Made by a program: the position numbers and the translations under genes. Of a DNA stretch of 49,213 nt, positions 28,695 through 37,475 are shown one piece after another (the stretch's first letter is position 1; each line of letters begins with the position of its first letter). The notes under the pieces are model-generated. The model ran no database searches. It was not told the origin of the DNA and worked only from the letters and a program-made list of their open reading frames with translations. This stretch comes from Deltaproteobacteria bacterium (GTDB lineage: Bacteria; Myxococcota_A; UBA796; GCA-2862545), in NCBI GenBank assembly GCA_016938035.1, contig JAFGVK010000044.1, positions 1 through 49,213 of the forward strand. Direction: 5' to 3'.

Positions 28695-29099
28695 ATGACC
28701 TGGCGCACACGACTCAGCACCCTGCTCTCTGAACGGTCCTTCGGGACCCAGGGGGAGATCTGCGCTGCGCTCGAGGAGGACGGGCACGCCGTCACTCAGG
28801 GGACCCTCTCCCGAACCCTGCGCGAGCTGGGGGTGGTGAAGGTGGGGGGCGCGTACCGCCTGCCCGCCGCTGAGGGCACCCCGATCCTCCAGGTCCAGTG
28901 GACCGCCGCCGACTGTCTGGCGGTGATCCGCACTGAGCCCGCCTACGCCCCGCTCCTGGGCCAGCGCGTCGACGACGCGGGGCTCCCGGGGGTGCTCGGC
29001 ACCGTGGCGGGGGACGACACGGTCTTCGTGGCGACCGACGGGCAGCAGGGGGCTCGCTCCCTGTGCGCCTTCCTAGGGCTCCGACGACGAAGTCCCTGA
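28683..29099 (+). CDS. argR: Arginine repressor ArgR
   Basis: A protein of 138 residues from ATG 28683, or 134 from ATG 28695; the promoter-like CATAAT directly upstream favours 28695. The N-terminal half is a winged helix (FGTQGEICAALEEDG, VTQGTLSRTLRELGVVKV), and the C-terminal half carries the arginine-binding and hexamer motif GTVAGDDTVFVAT. This is the ArgR/AhrC family, which binds ARG boxes when arginine is bound. It is slightly shorter than the E. coli protein (156), mainly at both ends. It lies 71 bp upstream of argG and in the same direction, so it most likely represses the following operon and itself. Confidence 0.9.
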   Translation: MRAAMTWRTRLSTLLSERSFGTQGEICAALEEDGHAVTQGTLSRTLRELGVVKVGGAYRLPAAEGTPILQVQWTAADCLAVIRTEPAYAPLLGQRVDDAGLPGVLGTVAGDDTVFVATDGQQGARSLCAFLGLRRRSP

Positions 29100-29170
29100 C
29101 CGCCTCGGCTCGCGTGCCTGTCGGCACAGTCTCTACACGCTGGGAGCGCGGCTCCCCACAGGATGAGCGC

Positions 29171-30370
29171 ATGCATCAGACCCTCGCGGTGGCCTTCTCG
29201 GGAGGCCTCGACACCTCGTACCTCGTCGCGCGCTACGCGGAGGCGGGGCACAAGGTCCTCGCGATCACCGTGGACACAGGCGGCTGGACCCGCGAGGGCC
29301 GCGAGGCCCTGCGCGCCCACGCCCTCAGGCTCGGCGCGGCCGAGCACGTCCTCCTCGACGGGCTGGACGCCCTCTACGACCACCACATCTCGTGGCTGAT
29401 CCGCGGCAACGTGATGCGGGGCGGGGTGTACCCCCTGGCGGTGGGCGTGGAGCGGGTGGCGCAGGCGCGCCTGTTCGCAGCAGAGGCCGCGGCGCGCGGG
29501 GCGACCCTCCTGGTCCACGGCTCCACCGGTGCAGGCAACGACCAGGTCCGCTTCGACGTGGCGCTGCGCGCCCTGGCGCCCGCCGCCGAGGTGATCGCGC
29601 CGATCCGCGACGAGGCCCTGTCCCGCGCCACCACGATGGCCTGGCTCGCTGAGAGGGGCCTGGGGCCGCTCCAGTCGGATGCCACCCTGTCGATCAACCG
29701 GGGCCTCTGGGGCACCACCGCGGGGGGGCGCGAGACCCACGATCCCTGGGCCGCCCCCGAGGAGGACGCCTGGACCACCACCACCGCCCCCTCCCAGGCA
29801 CCCGCAGAGGGCACCACCTTCGTCCTCGGCTTCGAGGAGGGCCTGCCGGTCTCGGTCGACGGGGAGCCCCTGCGCGGCTGGGAGGCGGTGGAGGCCCTCG
29901 CCGATCTGGGCGCCGCCCACGGCTTCGGGCGCGGCATCCACCTGGGCGACACCATCCTGGGGATCAAGGGGCGCATCGCCTTTGAGGCGCCCGCCGCCGC
30001 GATCCTCATCCCCGCCCACCGGGAGCTGGAGAAGCTGGTGCTCACCGGGGGCCAGCGCTTCTGGAAGGACCACCTGGGGAACCTCTACGGCGATCTGGTC
30101 CACGAGGCCCGCTTCCTCGACCCCCTCGCGCGGGACATTGAGGCCTTCCTCGCGTCCTCCCAGCGGCGGGTGACCGGGGAGGTGCGGGTGACGCTCCGCC
30201 AGGGTGCCTTGATGATCACCGGGGTGCGAAGCCCCTACTCGATGGTCGCAGTGCAGGAGACCGCCTACGGCGAGCACACCAGCCTGTGGACCGCTGAGGA
30301 CGCTCGCGGCTTCTGCCGCATCCACGGGACCGCGCAGGTCCTCGCCGCTCGTGCCGGAGGTGCCCAGTGA
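29171..30370 (+). CDS. argG: Argininosuccinate synthase
   Basis: A 399-residue enzyme joining citrulline and aspartate at the cost of ATP, the penultimate step of arginine synthesis. The PP-loop AFSGGLDTS is at residues 8-16. HGSTGAGNDQVRFD is the ASS-specific substrate loop, and FWKDHLGNLYGDLVHEARFLDP and SPYSMVAVQETAYGEH are further family stretches. The frame is open from 29063, but ATG 29171 (MHQTLAVAFSGG) puts the PP-loop in its normal place. Its stop overlaps the GTG of the P-loop gene (GTGA), so the two are translationally coupled. The sequence looks closer to Bacteroidota-type ArgG than to the E. coli enzyme, by my reading. Confidence 0.93.
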   Translation: MHQTLAVAFSGGLDTSYLVARYAEAGHKVLAITVDTGGWTREGREALRAHALRLGAAEHVLLDGLDALYDHHISWLIRGNVMRGGVYPLAVGVERVAQARLFAAEAAARGATLLVHGSTGAGNDQVRFDVALRALAPAAEVIAPIRDEALSRATTMAWLAERGLGPLQSDATLSINRGLWGTTAGGRETHDPWAAPEEDAWTTTTAPSQAPAEGTTFVLGFEEGLPVSVDGEPLRGWEAVEALADLGAAHGFGRGIHLGDTILGIKGRIAFEAPAAAILIPAHRELEKLVLTGGQRFWKDHLGNLYGDLVHEARFLDPLARDIEAFLASSQRRVTGEVRVTLRQGALMITGVRSPYSMVAVQETAYGEHTSLWTAEDARGFCRIHGTAQVLAARAGGAQ

Positions 30371-31422
30371 AGATCCGCGTCGACAAGATCGCCTCGTGTA
30401 CCCTGAACGTCGGCCTCCACCACGAGGTGGTGCTCGGCGACGTGATCCCCGCGCGCGCTGGCACCGTGGTTGTGGGGAGGGTGCTCGACTCCAAGGCCGT
30501 CTACAACAAGCTCGAGGACGTCCACGGGCGCATGGCCACTGTGCACCGGGGGGACATCATCGCCGGGGTGCTCGGCGCCCGTGAGGCGGTGCAGGGCTAC
30601 TCGGGCACTGTGCCCTCCGCTGTGGCGGTGGGCGACACCCTGCACCTGCTGAACCTTGGCGGGATCATCGGCCAGTGCACCTCCGCCAACCCCGAGGTGG
30701 GGCCCCCGGCGCGGGTGGAGATCCTGGGCTCGGTGCTCCGCTTCCCGGAGCTGGGGCGCAGGGTGGGGGAGCCGGCGAGCATCTTCCCCGGTCCCATCGC
30801 CTTCGCCGACCACCTCAAGCCCATGCCGCCGGTGGTGATGCTGGTGGGCACGTCGATGAACGCCGGCAAGACCCGGGCCGCCAGCTCGCTGATCCGCGAG
30901 CTCACCAAGCGGGGCCTGCGGGTGGGCGCCGCCAAGGTGACGGGGGTGGCGCTGCGGCGCGACACCCTCGAGATGCTCGACCACGGGGCGTCGCAGGCGG
31001 TGAGCTTCGCCGACGCGGGGCTGCCCTCCACCTGCGCGGGGGGAGTGCTGGAGGCGGCGCGGGGGTGCCTGAACGCCCTCGCGGACGAGGGGCACGACCT
31101 GCTGGTGATCGAGCTGGGCGACGGCCTCCTCGGAGAGTACGGCGTCTCCGATATCCTGGAGGACCCTGAGTTCCGCGCGCTGGGCGCCAAGCTGGTGCTG
31201 GCGGCGGCAGACCCGGTCGCGGCCTGGGGGGGGGTGAAGTTCATGGAGCAGATGGGGCACCTCACCACCGTGGTCACCGGGCCCGCCACCGACAACGCCT
31301 CGGGGAGCCGGGCGGTGCGCACCCACACCGGCGTCTGCACCGCGAACGCCCGCACTCAGGCCGAGGCCCTGGTGCAGGTCGTGCTGGACGGCCTCTGCCA
31401 GCCGCTAGAGGAGCGCCTGTGA
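30367..31422 (+). CDS. P-loop protein of unknown function inside the arg operon
   Basis: A 351-residue cytoplasmic protein. The first ~145 residues are strand rich (IPARAGTVVVGRVLDSKAVY, HRGDIIAGVLGAREAVQGY, GDTLHLLNLGGIIGQCT). From ~155 there is a P-loop domain: Walker A GTSMNAGKT at 161-169, then KRGLRVGAAKVTGVALRRD, LLVIELGDGLLGEYGVSDIL as a Walker B-like strand, and VLAAADPVAAWGGV. The architecture recalls DUF1611-type proteins (some members, such as DgcN, acylate glutamate), but the N-terminus differs and I cannot assign the family. It starts GTG and overlaps both argG and argC by 4 bases (GTGA). This strongly suggests a role in arginine synthesis, possibly the missing glutamate acylation. 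Confidence 0.8.
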   Translation: MKIRVDKIASCTLNVGLHHEVVLGDVIPARAGTVVVGRVLDSKAVYNKLEDVHGRMATVHRGDIIAGVLGAREAVQGYSGTVPSAVAVGDTLHLLNLGGIIGQCTSANPEVGPPARVEILGSVLRFPELGRRVGEPASIFPGPIAFADHLKPMPPVVMLVGTSMNAGKTRAASSLIRELTKRGLRVGAAKVTGVALRRDTLEMLDHGASQAVSFADAGLPSTCAGGVLEAARGCLNALADEGHDLLVIELGDGLLGEYGVSDILEDPEFRALGAKLVLAAADPVAAWGGVKFMEQMGHLTTVVTGPATDNASGSRAVRTHTGVCTANARTQAEALVQVVLDGLCQPLEERL

Positions 31423-32338
31423 GGCCCAAGGTCGGCATCATCGGCGCCACCGGCTACGCCGGCAGCGAGGTGGTCCGCTGGCTGCTGGGGCGGGCCGAGC
31501 TGACGGTCTACTCCTCCTCGCGGGTGGGAGAGCGCCTCGCAGAGGCCGTCCCCGCCCTCGAGGGGTTCACCGACGAGGTCTTCCGCCCCATCGACCCCAA
31601 GGAGCTGTCCGGCCTGGACGCGGTGGTGCTCGCGACCCCGCACGGGGTGGCCCGCGACCTGGTGAGGGGGATCGACGCGCCGGTGATCGTGGACCTGTCC
31701 CGCGACCACCGCCACGTCCATGGCTGGGCCTATGGGCAGGTGGAGTGGAACCGCGATCAGCTCGTCGGCGCCCCGAGGATCGCGGTGCCTGGCTGCTTCG
31801 CCACCGCGATCTCCCTCTCCCTCGCCCCGCTGGTGGCGGCGGGGGTCGCCCGCGGCCCCTTCCACGTCACCGCGATGACCGGCTCCACGGGGTCTGGCGC
31901 CACCGCCTCGGCCGGCACCCACCACCCCCTGCGCTTCGCCAACACCCGCGCCTACAAGGTGCTCACCCACCAGCACGTCCCCGAGATCGAGGCCTTCCTC
32001 GCCACCCTCGGCGGCAGCCACAGGGTGCAATTCGTCCCCCTCTCGGGGCCGGTGGACCGGGGCATCTTCGCCACCTCCTTCGCGGACGTGGGGAGGGCCG
32101 ACGCCTTCGACCTGTTCCGCAGAGCCTACGGCGACGCGCCCTACGTCCGCCTGCGCGAGGGCACCCCCGAGCTGCGCCATGTGCGTGGCACCGCCCTCGC
32201 CGACCTCACCGTCTACCAGGAGGCGGAGACCGCCGTCGTCCTGGCCGCCATCGACAACCTGGGCAAGGGCGCGGCCGGTCAGGCGGTGCAGTGCCTGGAG
32301 CTAGCCCTCGGCCTTGAGCCCGAGACCAGGAGGCCCTC

Positions 32339-32351
<13 letters not shown>
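31419..32351 (+). CDS. argC: N-acyl-gamma-glutamyl-phosphate reductase
   Basis: A 310-residue NADPH-dependent reductase that makes N-acylglutamate semialdehyde. The N-terminal dinucleotide-binding motif is GIIGATGYAGSEVVRWLL. The catalytic Cys126 is in AVPGCFATAISL, followed by TGSTGSGATAS. HQHVPEIEAFL and the active-site GIFATSFADV region match the family. The start is GTG 31419, overlapping the P-loop gene as GTGA. The 310-residue length fits the shorter ArgC form. In this operon the substrate may carry a succinyl rather than an acetyl group (see the transcarbamylase). Confidence 0.92.
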
Positions 32352-33474
<1,123 letters not shown>

Positions 33475-33475
<1 letters not shown>

Positions 33476-34479
33476 TGCATTTCTTCGATGGAACCGAGTA
33501 TGGCGCCGACGGCGCCCTCACCCTCGCCGCGCGGGCCCTCGAGCTGCGCGCCGGCGCCACCCCCCGCGCGGCCCTCGGCAAGCGCCTGGCGGCGGTCTTC
33601 CTCAACCCCTCCCTCCGCACCCGCGCCTCGATGGAGGCGGCGACCACAGCCCTGGGGGCCAGCCCTCAGATCATCCAGCCCGGCAAGGACGCCTGGTCAC
33701 TGGAGGTGCGCAAGGGGGTGGTGATGGACGGGTCGGCGAGCGAGCACATCGCGGACGCGGTGCGGGTGCTGGGGCAGTACGCCGACATCCTGGCGGTGCG
33801 GGCCTTCCCCTCGCTGGTGGATCTGGAGGAGGACCGCGCTGAGCCGGTCCTGAGCGCCTTTATGGAGCACGCGGGTGTCCCGGTGATCAACCTGGAGTCC
33901 GCCCTCTACCACCCGATGCAGGGGCTGGCGGACACCGCCACCTGGCTCGACCACCTGGGTCCGGACCTGCGTGGGCAGCCCATCACCCTCACCTGGGCCC
34001 CGCACCCCAAGGCGCTGCCCGCGTCGGTGCCGAACCAGGTGCTCCTCTCGTCCGCCCTGGTGGGGATGGACGTGACCGTCGCCCACCCCGAGGGCTTTGA
34101 GCTGGACCCGCAGCTCGTGGCGCGCGCCGAGGGCCTCGCCGCTGCTGGCGGGGGGCGGGTGCGGATCACCCACGACCAGGCGGGCGCGATGAAGGGGGCC
34201 AGGGTGGTGGTTGCCAAGAGCTGGTCGGGCTTCTCGGGCTACGGCCGGCGCGAGGAGGAGGCGGCCCATCGCGCCACCCTCGGCGGCTGGACCGTGGACC
34301 AGGCGCTGATGGACCTGAGCGACCAGGCGGGCTTCATGCACTGCCTGCCGGTGCGGCGCAACGTGGTGGTGAGCGACGCGGTGCTCGACGGACCCAATTC
34401 CTGGGCCTTTGAGGAGGCGGGCCTGCGCCTGTGGACCGCGATGGCCCTCCTGGAGAAGATGTGGGGAGGTGCGCGATGA
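33475..34479 (+). CDS. argF': N-acylornithine (probably N-succinylornithine) carbamoyltransferase
   Basis: A 334-residue transcarbamylase making N-acylcitrulline. It has FLNPSLRTRASME (carbamoyl-phosphate loop with SLRTR, not the STRTR of ordinary OTCase), LYHPMQGLAD, TWAPHPKALP and FMHCLPVRRNVVVSD. These features mark the acetyl/succinyl-ornithine group, and by recalled alignment it is closer to the Bacteroides succinylornithine enzyme. The specificity position (Pro90 in the B. fragilis enzyme, Glu92 in the Xanthomonas enzyme) is Ser89 here (DGSASEH, codon 33739-33741). Loss of the Glu argues against the acetyl type. The stop overlaps the argB start as ATGA. The exact acyl group is an inference. 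Confidence 0.88.
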
Positions 34480-35369
34480 GGACCCTCGACCTGCTGGGGG
34501 CGATCCCCTATCTGCGCGCCTACGCCGGGCAGATCTTCGTGGTGAAGGCCGGCGGCGAGCTGCTGGAGCGCCCCGCGTGGCGCGACAGCGTGGCCCGCGA
34601 CATGGCGGTGCTGCACCGGCTGGGGATCCGGGTGGTCTTCGTGCACGGCGGCGGCCCGCAGCTCGACGCGGCCACCGGCGGCGCCGACAAGGTGGCCGGG
34701 CGCAGGGTCACCAGCGCCGACACCCTCGCCAAGGCGGTGCAGGTGTGGAAGGGGACCCTCTCGCTCGACTGGGTGACCGCCCTGGAGCGCGAGGGCGAGA
34801 AGGCGGTGGGGATCTCTGGGGTGGACGGCCCGATCCTCCGCGCGACCCGCAGGCCCCCGATCTCCATCCGCGACGACGCCGGGGTCGAGGCGGTGGTGGA
34901 CTTCGGCGAGGTGGGCGACGTGCGCGAGGTGGACGTGAGCGCGCTCCGGGCGGTGCTGTCGATCCCCGCGATCCCTGTGCTCTCTCCGCTGGCCCTGTCG
35001 GACGACTACAAGGCCCTCAACGTGAACGCCGACACGGTGGCCGCCGCGGTGGCGGTGGGCCTGGGCGCGGCGAAGCTGATCCTCCTCACCCAGGCGCCGG
35101 GGATCCTCTCGGACCCCGACGACGCGGGCTCTGTGCTCCACTGGACTGACCTGGAGGAGCTCTCTGATCTCGAGGCCTCTGGGGCCCTCCGCGGGGGCAT
35201 GCGCCCCAAGGTCGCGGCGATCCGCAAGGCGCTGGACGGTGGCGTGCCCAGGGTGCATGTCCTCGACGGCAGGCGGCAGGGTGCCCTGCTGGAGGAGGTG
35301 CTCACGACCGACGGCTCGGGGACGCTGGTGGTGAAGGCCGCGGACGAGGCCCCAGCGGAGCCGATCTAG
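34476..35369 (+). CDS. argB: N-acylglutamate kinase
   Basis: A 297-residue amino-acid-kinase-fold protein that phosphorylates N-acylglutamate. Visible motifs are FVVKAGGELLE (phosphate-binding strand and Gly loop), VFVHGGGPQLD (substrate loop), LNVNADTVAAAVAVGLGAAKLILLTQAPGIL (nucleotide site; here read as NVNADTVAAAVAVGL and LILLTQAPGIL) and GALRGGMRPKVAAIRKAL. The frame is open to GTG 34431, but ATG 34476 overlaps the transcarbamylase stop as ATGA and has GGAGG at 34464-34468, so I use it. It is the last gene of the operon. argH, argE and any acylglutamate synthase are not in the window. Confidence 0.93.
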   Translation: MRTLDLLGAIPYLRAYAGQIFVVKAGGELLERPAWRDSVARDMAVLHRLGIRVVFVHGGGPQLDAATGGADKVAGRRVTSADTLAKAVQVWKGTLSLDWVTALEREGEKAVGISGVDGPILRATRRPPISIRDDAGVEAVVDFGEVGDVREVDVSALRAVLSIPAIPVLSPLALSDDYKALNVNADTVAAAVAVGLGAAKLILLTQAPGILSDPDDAGSVLHWTDLEELSDLEASGALRGGMRPKVAAIRKALDGGVPRVHVLDGRRQGALLEEVLTTDGSGTLVVKAADEAPAEPI

Positions 35370-35393
35370 CGGTAGGTGACGCCGCGCCGGGGC

Positions 35394-35434
35394 GGGCGCT
35401 CCGGCGGGCGGGTGCTCCGGCGGGCGGGTGCCGG
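35394..35434. repeat. Short GC-rich tandem repeat after argB
   Basis: GCTCCGGCGGGCGGGT occurs twice in tandem, with a related partial unit on either side, just past the end of argB. It has no clear hairpin with a T-run. Confidence 0.5.
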
Positions 35435-35486
35435 CGAGGGCTGGTTCCCCCCCACAAGAGGGACCGCGCCGATGAGGTGAGGGGGC

Positions 35487-35699
35487 ACGGGTCAATCCGC
35501 CGGACAGTCTCACAGGAGGCGCTTCATCATGGCGACGGAACCATCAGATGAAGTTGCCCGTCGAGTCTTCCAGACTGTCAACGGGCGCCGAGTCGCTAGG
35601 CGTCTCGGCGTGTGACAGCTGTTCCCCAAGGAGGAAGCGTGCTTTTGTGCGCGACGAGCGTAGGAACAAGGACACGCGTCGAGAGGCCAGCGGATCGGC
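35487..35699 (+). repeat. Family B repeat, copy B4 (uninterrupted)
   Basis: This is the longest intact B copy: GGTCAATCCGCCGGACAGTC at the left, GCGTAGGAACAAGGACACGC towards the right, ending near GGCCAGCGGATCGGC. The two ends are partly inverted (ATCCGCCGGAC and, on the other strand, ATCCGCTGGCC). It contains a 28-codon frame from ATG 35530 behind AGGAGG (MATEPSDEVARRVF...VARRLGV). It fills most of the 416-bp gap between argB and the SRPBCC-like gene. Confidence 0.6.
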
Positions 35700-35785
35700 G
35701 CGGGGGAGGGCTTGGGGGCCCTGCCGGAGCCTGCGCTCCCCCGACCGGAGCGCGGCGCCTCGCGCAGATCGCGGTGGCGCCGGGG

Positions 35786-36283
35786 CTAGGCCCTGGCCGC
35801 CAGCCACTCCTCCAGCGCCTGGGCGGTGGCGTCGTAGGAAGACACGATGTTGTCGGCGATCGCCCGCTCGATGCTCCCGCCCACGCCGAACACGCTCACC
35901 GTGATGCTGCCCCGCACGGTCCGCTCACAGCGCCCGTCGCCCAGGTCGCGGAGCTGGAGGGTGCCCCTGCAGGTGACCTTGTCGGACATCACCGCGGGGA
36001 CCACGTCCCAGTCCAGGCGGTTGGCCGCCTGGTCCAGCCGGTTGGACTGCACGTAGATGAGGCGATCCGTCCCCAGGAGCTTCTGCACCACACCCGGGAG
36101 GGTGCGCTCGGGGATGACCCTGGCCCGCCAGCTGCGGATGCCACCCACGGTGACGTCGTCCAGCACCTCGCGGGTGTAGCGGGCCTTGTCCTGCAGGCGC
36201 GCGTCATAGTCGGTGTCCCAGAACGACCGCCAGAAGGTGGTGGTGTCGCAGGGGAGGACGTGGTGGATCTCGATGGGGCGCAA
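35786..36283 (-). CDS. SRPBCC/DUF2505-like protein
   Basis: A 165-residue cytoplasmic protein with the pattern of the START/SRPBCC fold in the DUF2505 group. It opens with strand IEIHHVLPCDTTTFWRSFWD, followed by a helix with YDARLQDKARYTREVL, strands SWRARVIPE and VTCRGTLQLRDLGDGRCERTVRG, and a long C-terminal helix (SIERAIADNIVSSYDATAQAL). Such proteins bind a hydrophobic ligand in a cavity; the ligand is unknown. The start is TTG 36283, with AGGAG 8 bases upstream; no ATG fits better. It lies 66 bp after the Pro/Ala-rich gene in the same direction. Confidence 0.65.
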   Translation of the reverse strand: MRPIEIHHVLPCDTTTFWRSFWDTDYDARLQDKARYTREVLDDVTVGGIRSWRARVIPERTLPGVVQKLLGTDRLIYVQSNRLDQAANRLDWDVVPAVMSDKVTCRGTLQLRDLGDGRCERTVRGSITVSVFGVGGSIERAIADNIVSSYDATAQALEEWLAARA

Positions 36284-36349
36284 CGGGAGGACTCCTGGAC
36301 AGAGAGCCGGCAGTGTCGCACACCCTGCCGGGGTGAGACAAGGGCCGTG

Positions 36350-37426
36350 TCAGCCCTCTGGCTCCGTCTTCTTCTTGCCCGACCTGCGGCCGATCCGGAC
36401 TCTTCCCTCCTGCATCCCGCCGAACAGGTCGTCGAGGCCCCCGTCGGACCCCTTTGGCGGGGTGCGGTTGAGGGCTGGCGCGGTCTTGGCTGGCGCGGGG
36501 GCGGCCTCTGGAGGGGGCGCTGGCCTGGCGGGCGGCGGCGCGGGGGCCTGGGGCGCGGGGGCCTGGGGCGCGGGGGCCTGGGGCGCGGGGCGCGCCGCGG
36601 GTGCTGCGGGGCGGATGCCCTCTGGGCGGGTAGTGCCCTCCACGTGACGTTTGGCGGGTGGGGGAGCCGCTGGCTTGGGGGGCGGGGCGGCGACCTGTGG
36701 TGGCGCGGCGGGCTCCGGCACCTTGTAGACCGGCTGCCGGCGCGTGTCGGACGCGAAGGAGCTGCTGGTGTCGTGGGTCGGGGTGATCACCGGGGGCATG
36801 CCCCCGGGAGGCGTGCCGCCCTGGACTACCCGCTGCCTGGAGTGTGTGGGCGCCGTGCCCCGCAGGCGCCCCGAGGCCGTGGCCCGGGACTGCTGCCCTG
36901 GGGGGGGGAGCTTGGGGATCGACCTGTCCTCGGGCGCCAGGGCCGTCGCGGGGCCCTTGGGCTTGGGCGGGGTGCGCCCGGCTGCGTAGACAGGACCGGA
37001 GGAGGAGGGACCCGGGTCCTCGTTCTTGCGCTTGAGGGCCTCGCGGATCTCCATCAACTTGCGCTGCCGCTCGGCGTTGCGGTCGCCCCCCTGCGCCTGC
37101 TGCGGTGGGGCTGCGGTTGGGGCCCCGGCGGCGGTCTTTTTGAGGGCCTCCACCGCGGCGCGGGGGTTGTTCTCCACCTCGGCCTTGTCGATGCGCACGA
37201 AGCGCCCCGCGACATAGATCGGCTTGTGAAGGTCCGGGGCGTCCCCGGGGCGCGCGAAGGGGTCCGTCATCCCCATCTTGGCGAAGGTCCGGGGACCCGC
37301 GCCCGCTGGGCGGCGCCACATCCGCTCCATCAGCCGGGCCGCGAGGGCCAGGCCGAGGGTCTCGGGCACGCGCAGGGTGCCGGCGCGCAGAAGATCTTTG
37401 ACCTTGAGGTCTTCCTGGTTCGTCAT
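36350..37426 (-). CDS. Pro/Ala-rich protein of unknown function
   Basis: A 358-residue protein that I do not recognise. The first ~60 residues (MTNQEDLKVKDLLRAGTLRV and LGLALAARLMERMWRRP) are ordered and partly helical. The middle is mostly disordered, with Pro, Ala, Gln and Lys; it contains four APQAP-type repeats encoded by a 15-bp tandem repeat at about 36540-36595. The last ~35 residues change again to GGLDDLFGGMQEGRVRIGRR followed by SGKKK, a short conserved-looking motif after a linker. No signal peptide or membrane segment is visible. A scaffold with a peptide motif at its end is one reading. I chose ATG 37426; GGGAG lies about 11 bases upstream. It is divergent from tyrS across 49 bp. 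Confidence 0.65.
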   Translation of the reverse strand: MTNQEDLKVKDLLRAGTLRVPETLGLALAARLMERMWRRPAGAGPRTFAKMGMTDPFARPGDAPDLHKPIYVAGRFVRIDKAEVENNPRAAVEALKKTAAGAPTAAPPQQAQGGDRNAERQRKLMEIREALKRKNEDPGPSSSGPVYAAGRTPPKPKGPATALAPEDRSIPKLPPPGQQSRATASGRLRGTAPTHSRQRVVQGGTPPGGMPPVITPTHDTSSSFASDTRRQPVYKVPEPAAPPQVAAPPPKPAAPPPAKRHVEGTTRPEGIRPAAPAARPAPQAPAPQAPAPQAPAPPPARPAPPPEAAPAPAKTAPALNRTPPKGSDGGLDDLFGGMQEGRVRIGRRSGKKKTEPEG

Positions 37427-37475
37427 GCTTGCCAAACTCCCGCGCCAAGCGTAGGTGGCCCGCACGGGAGAAGCA

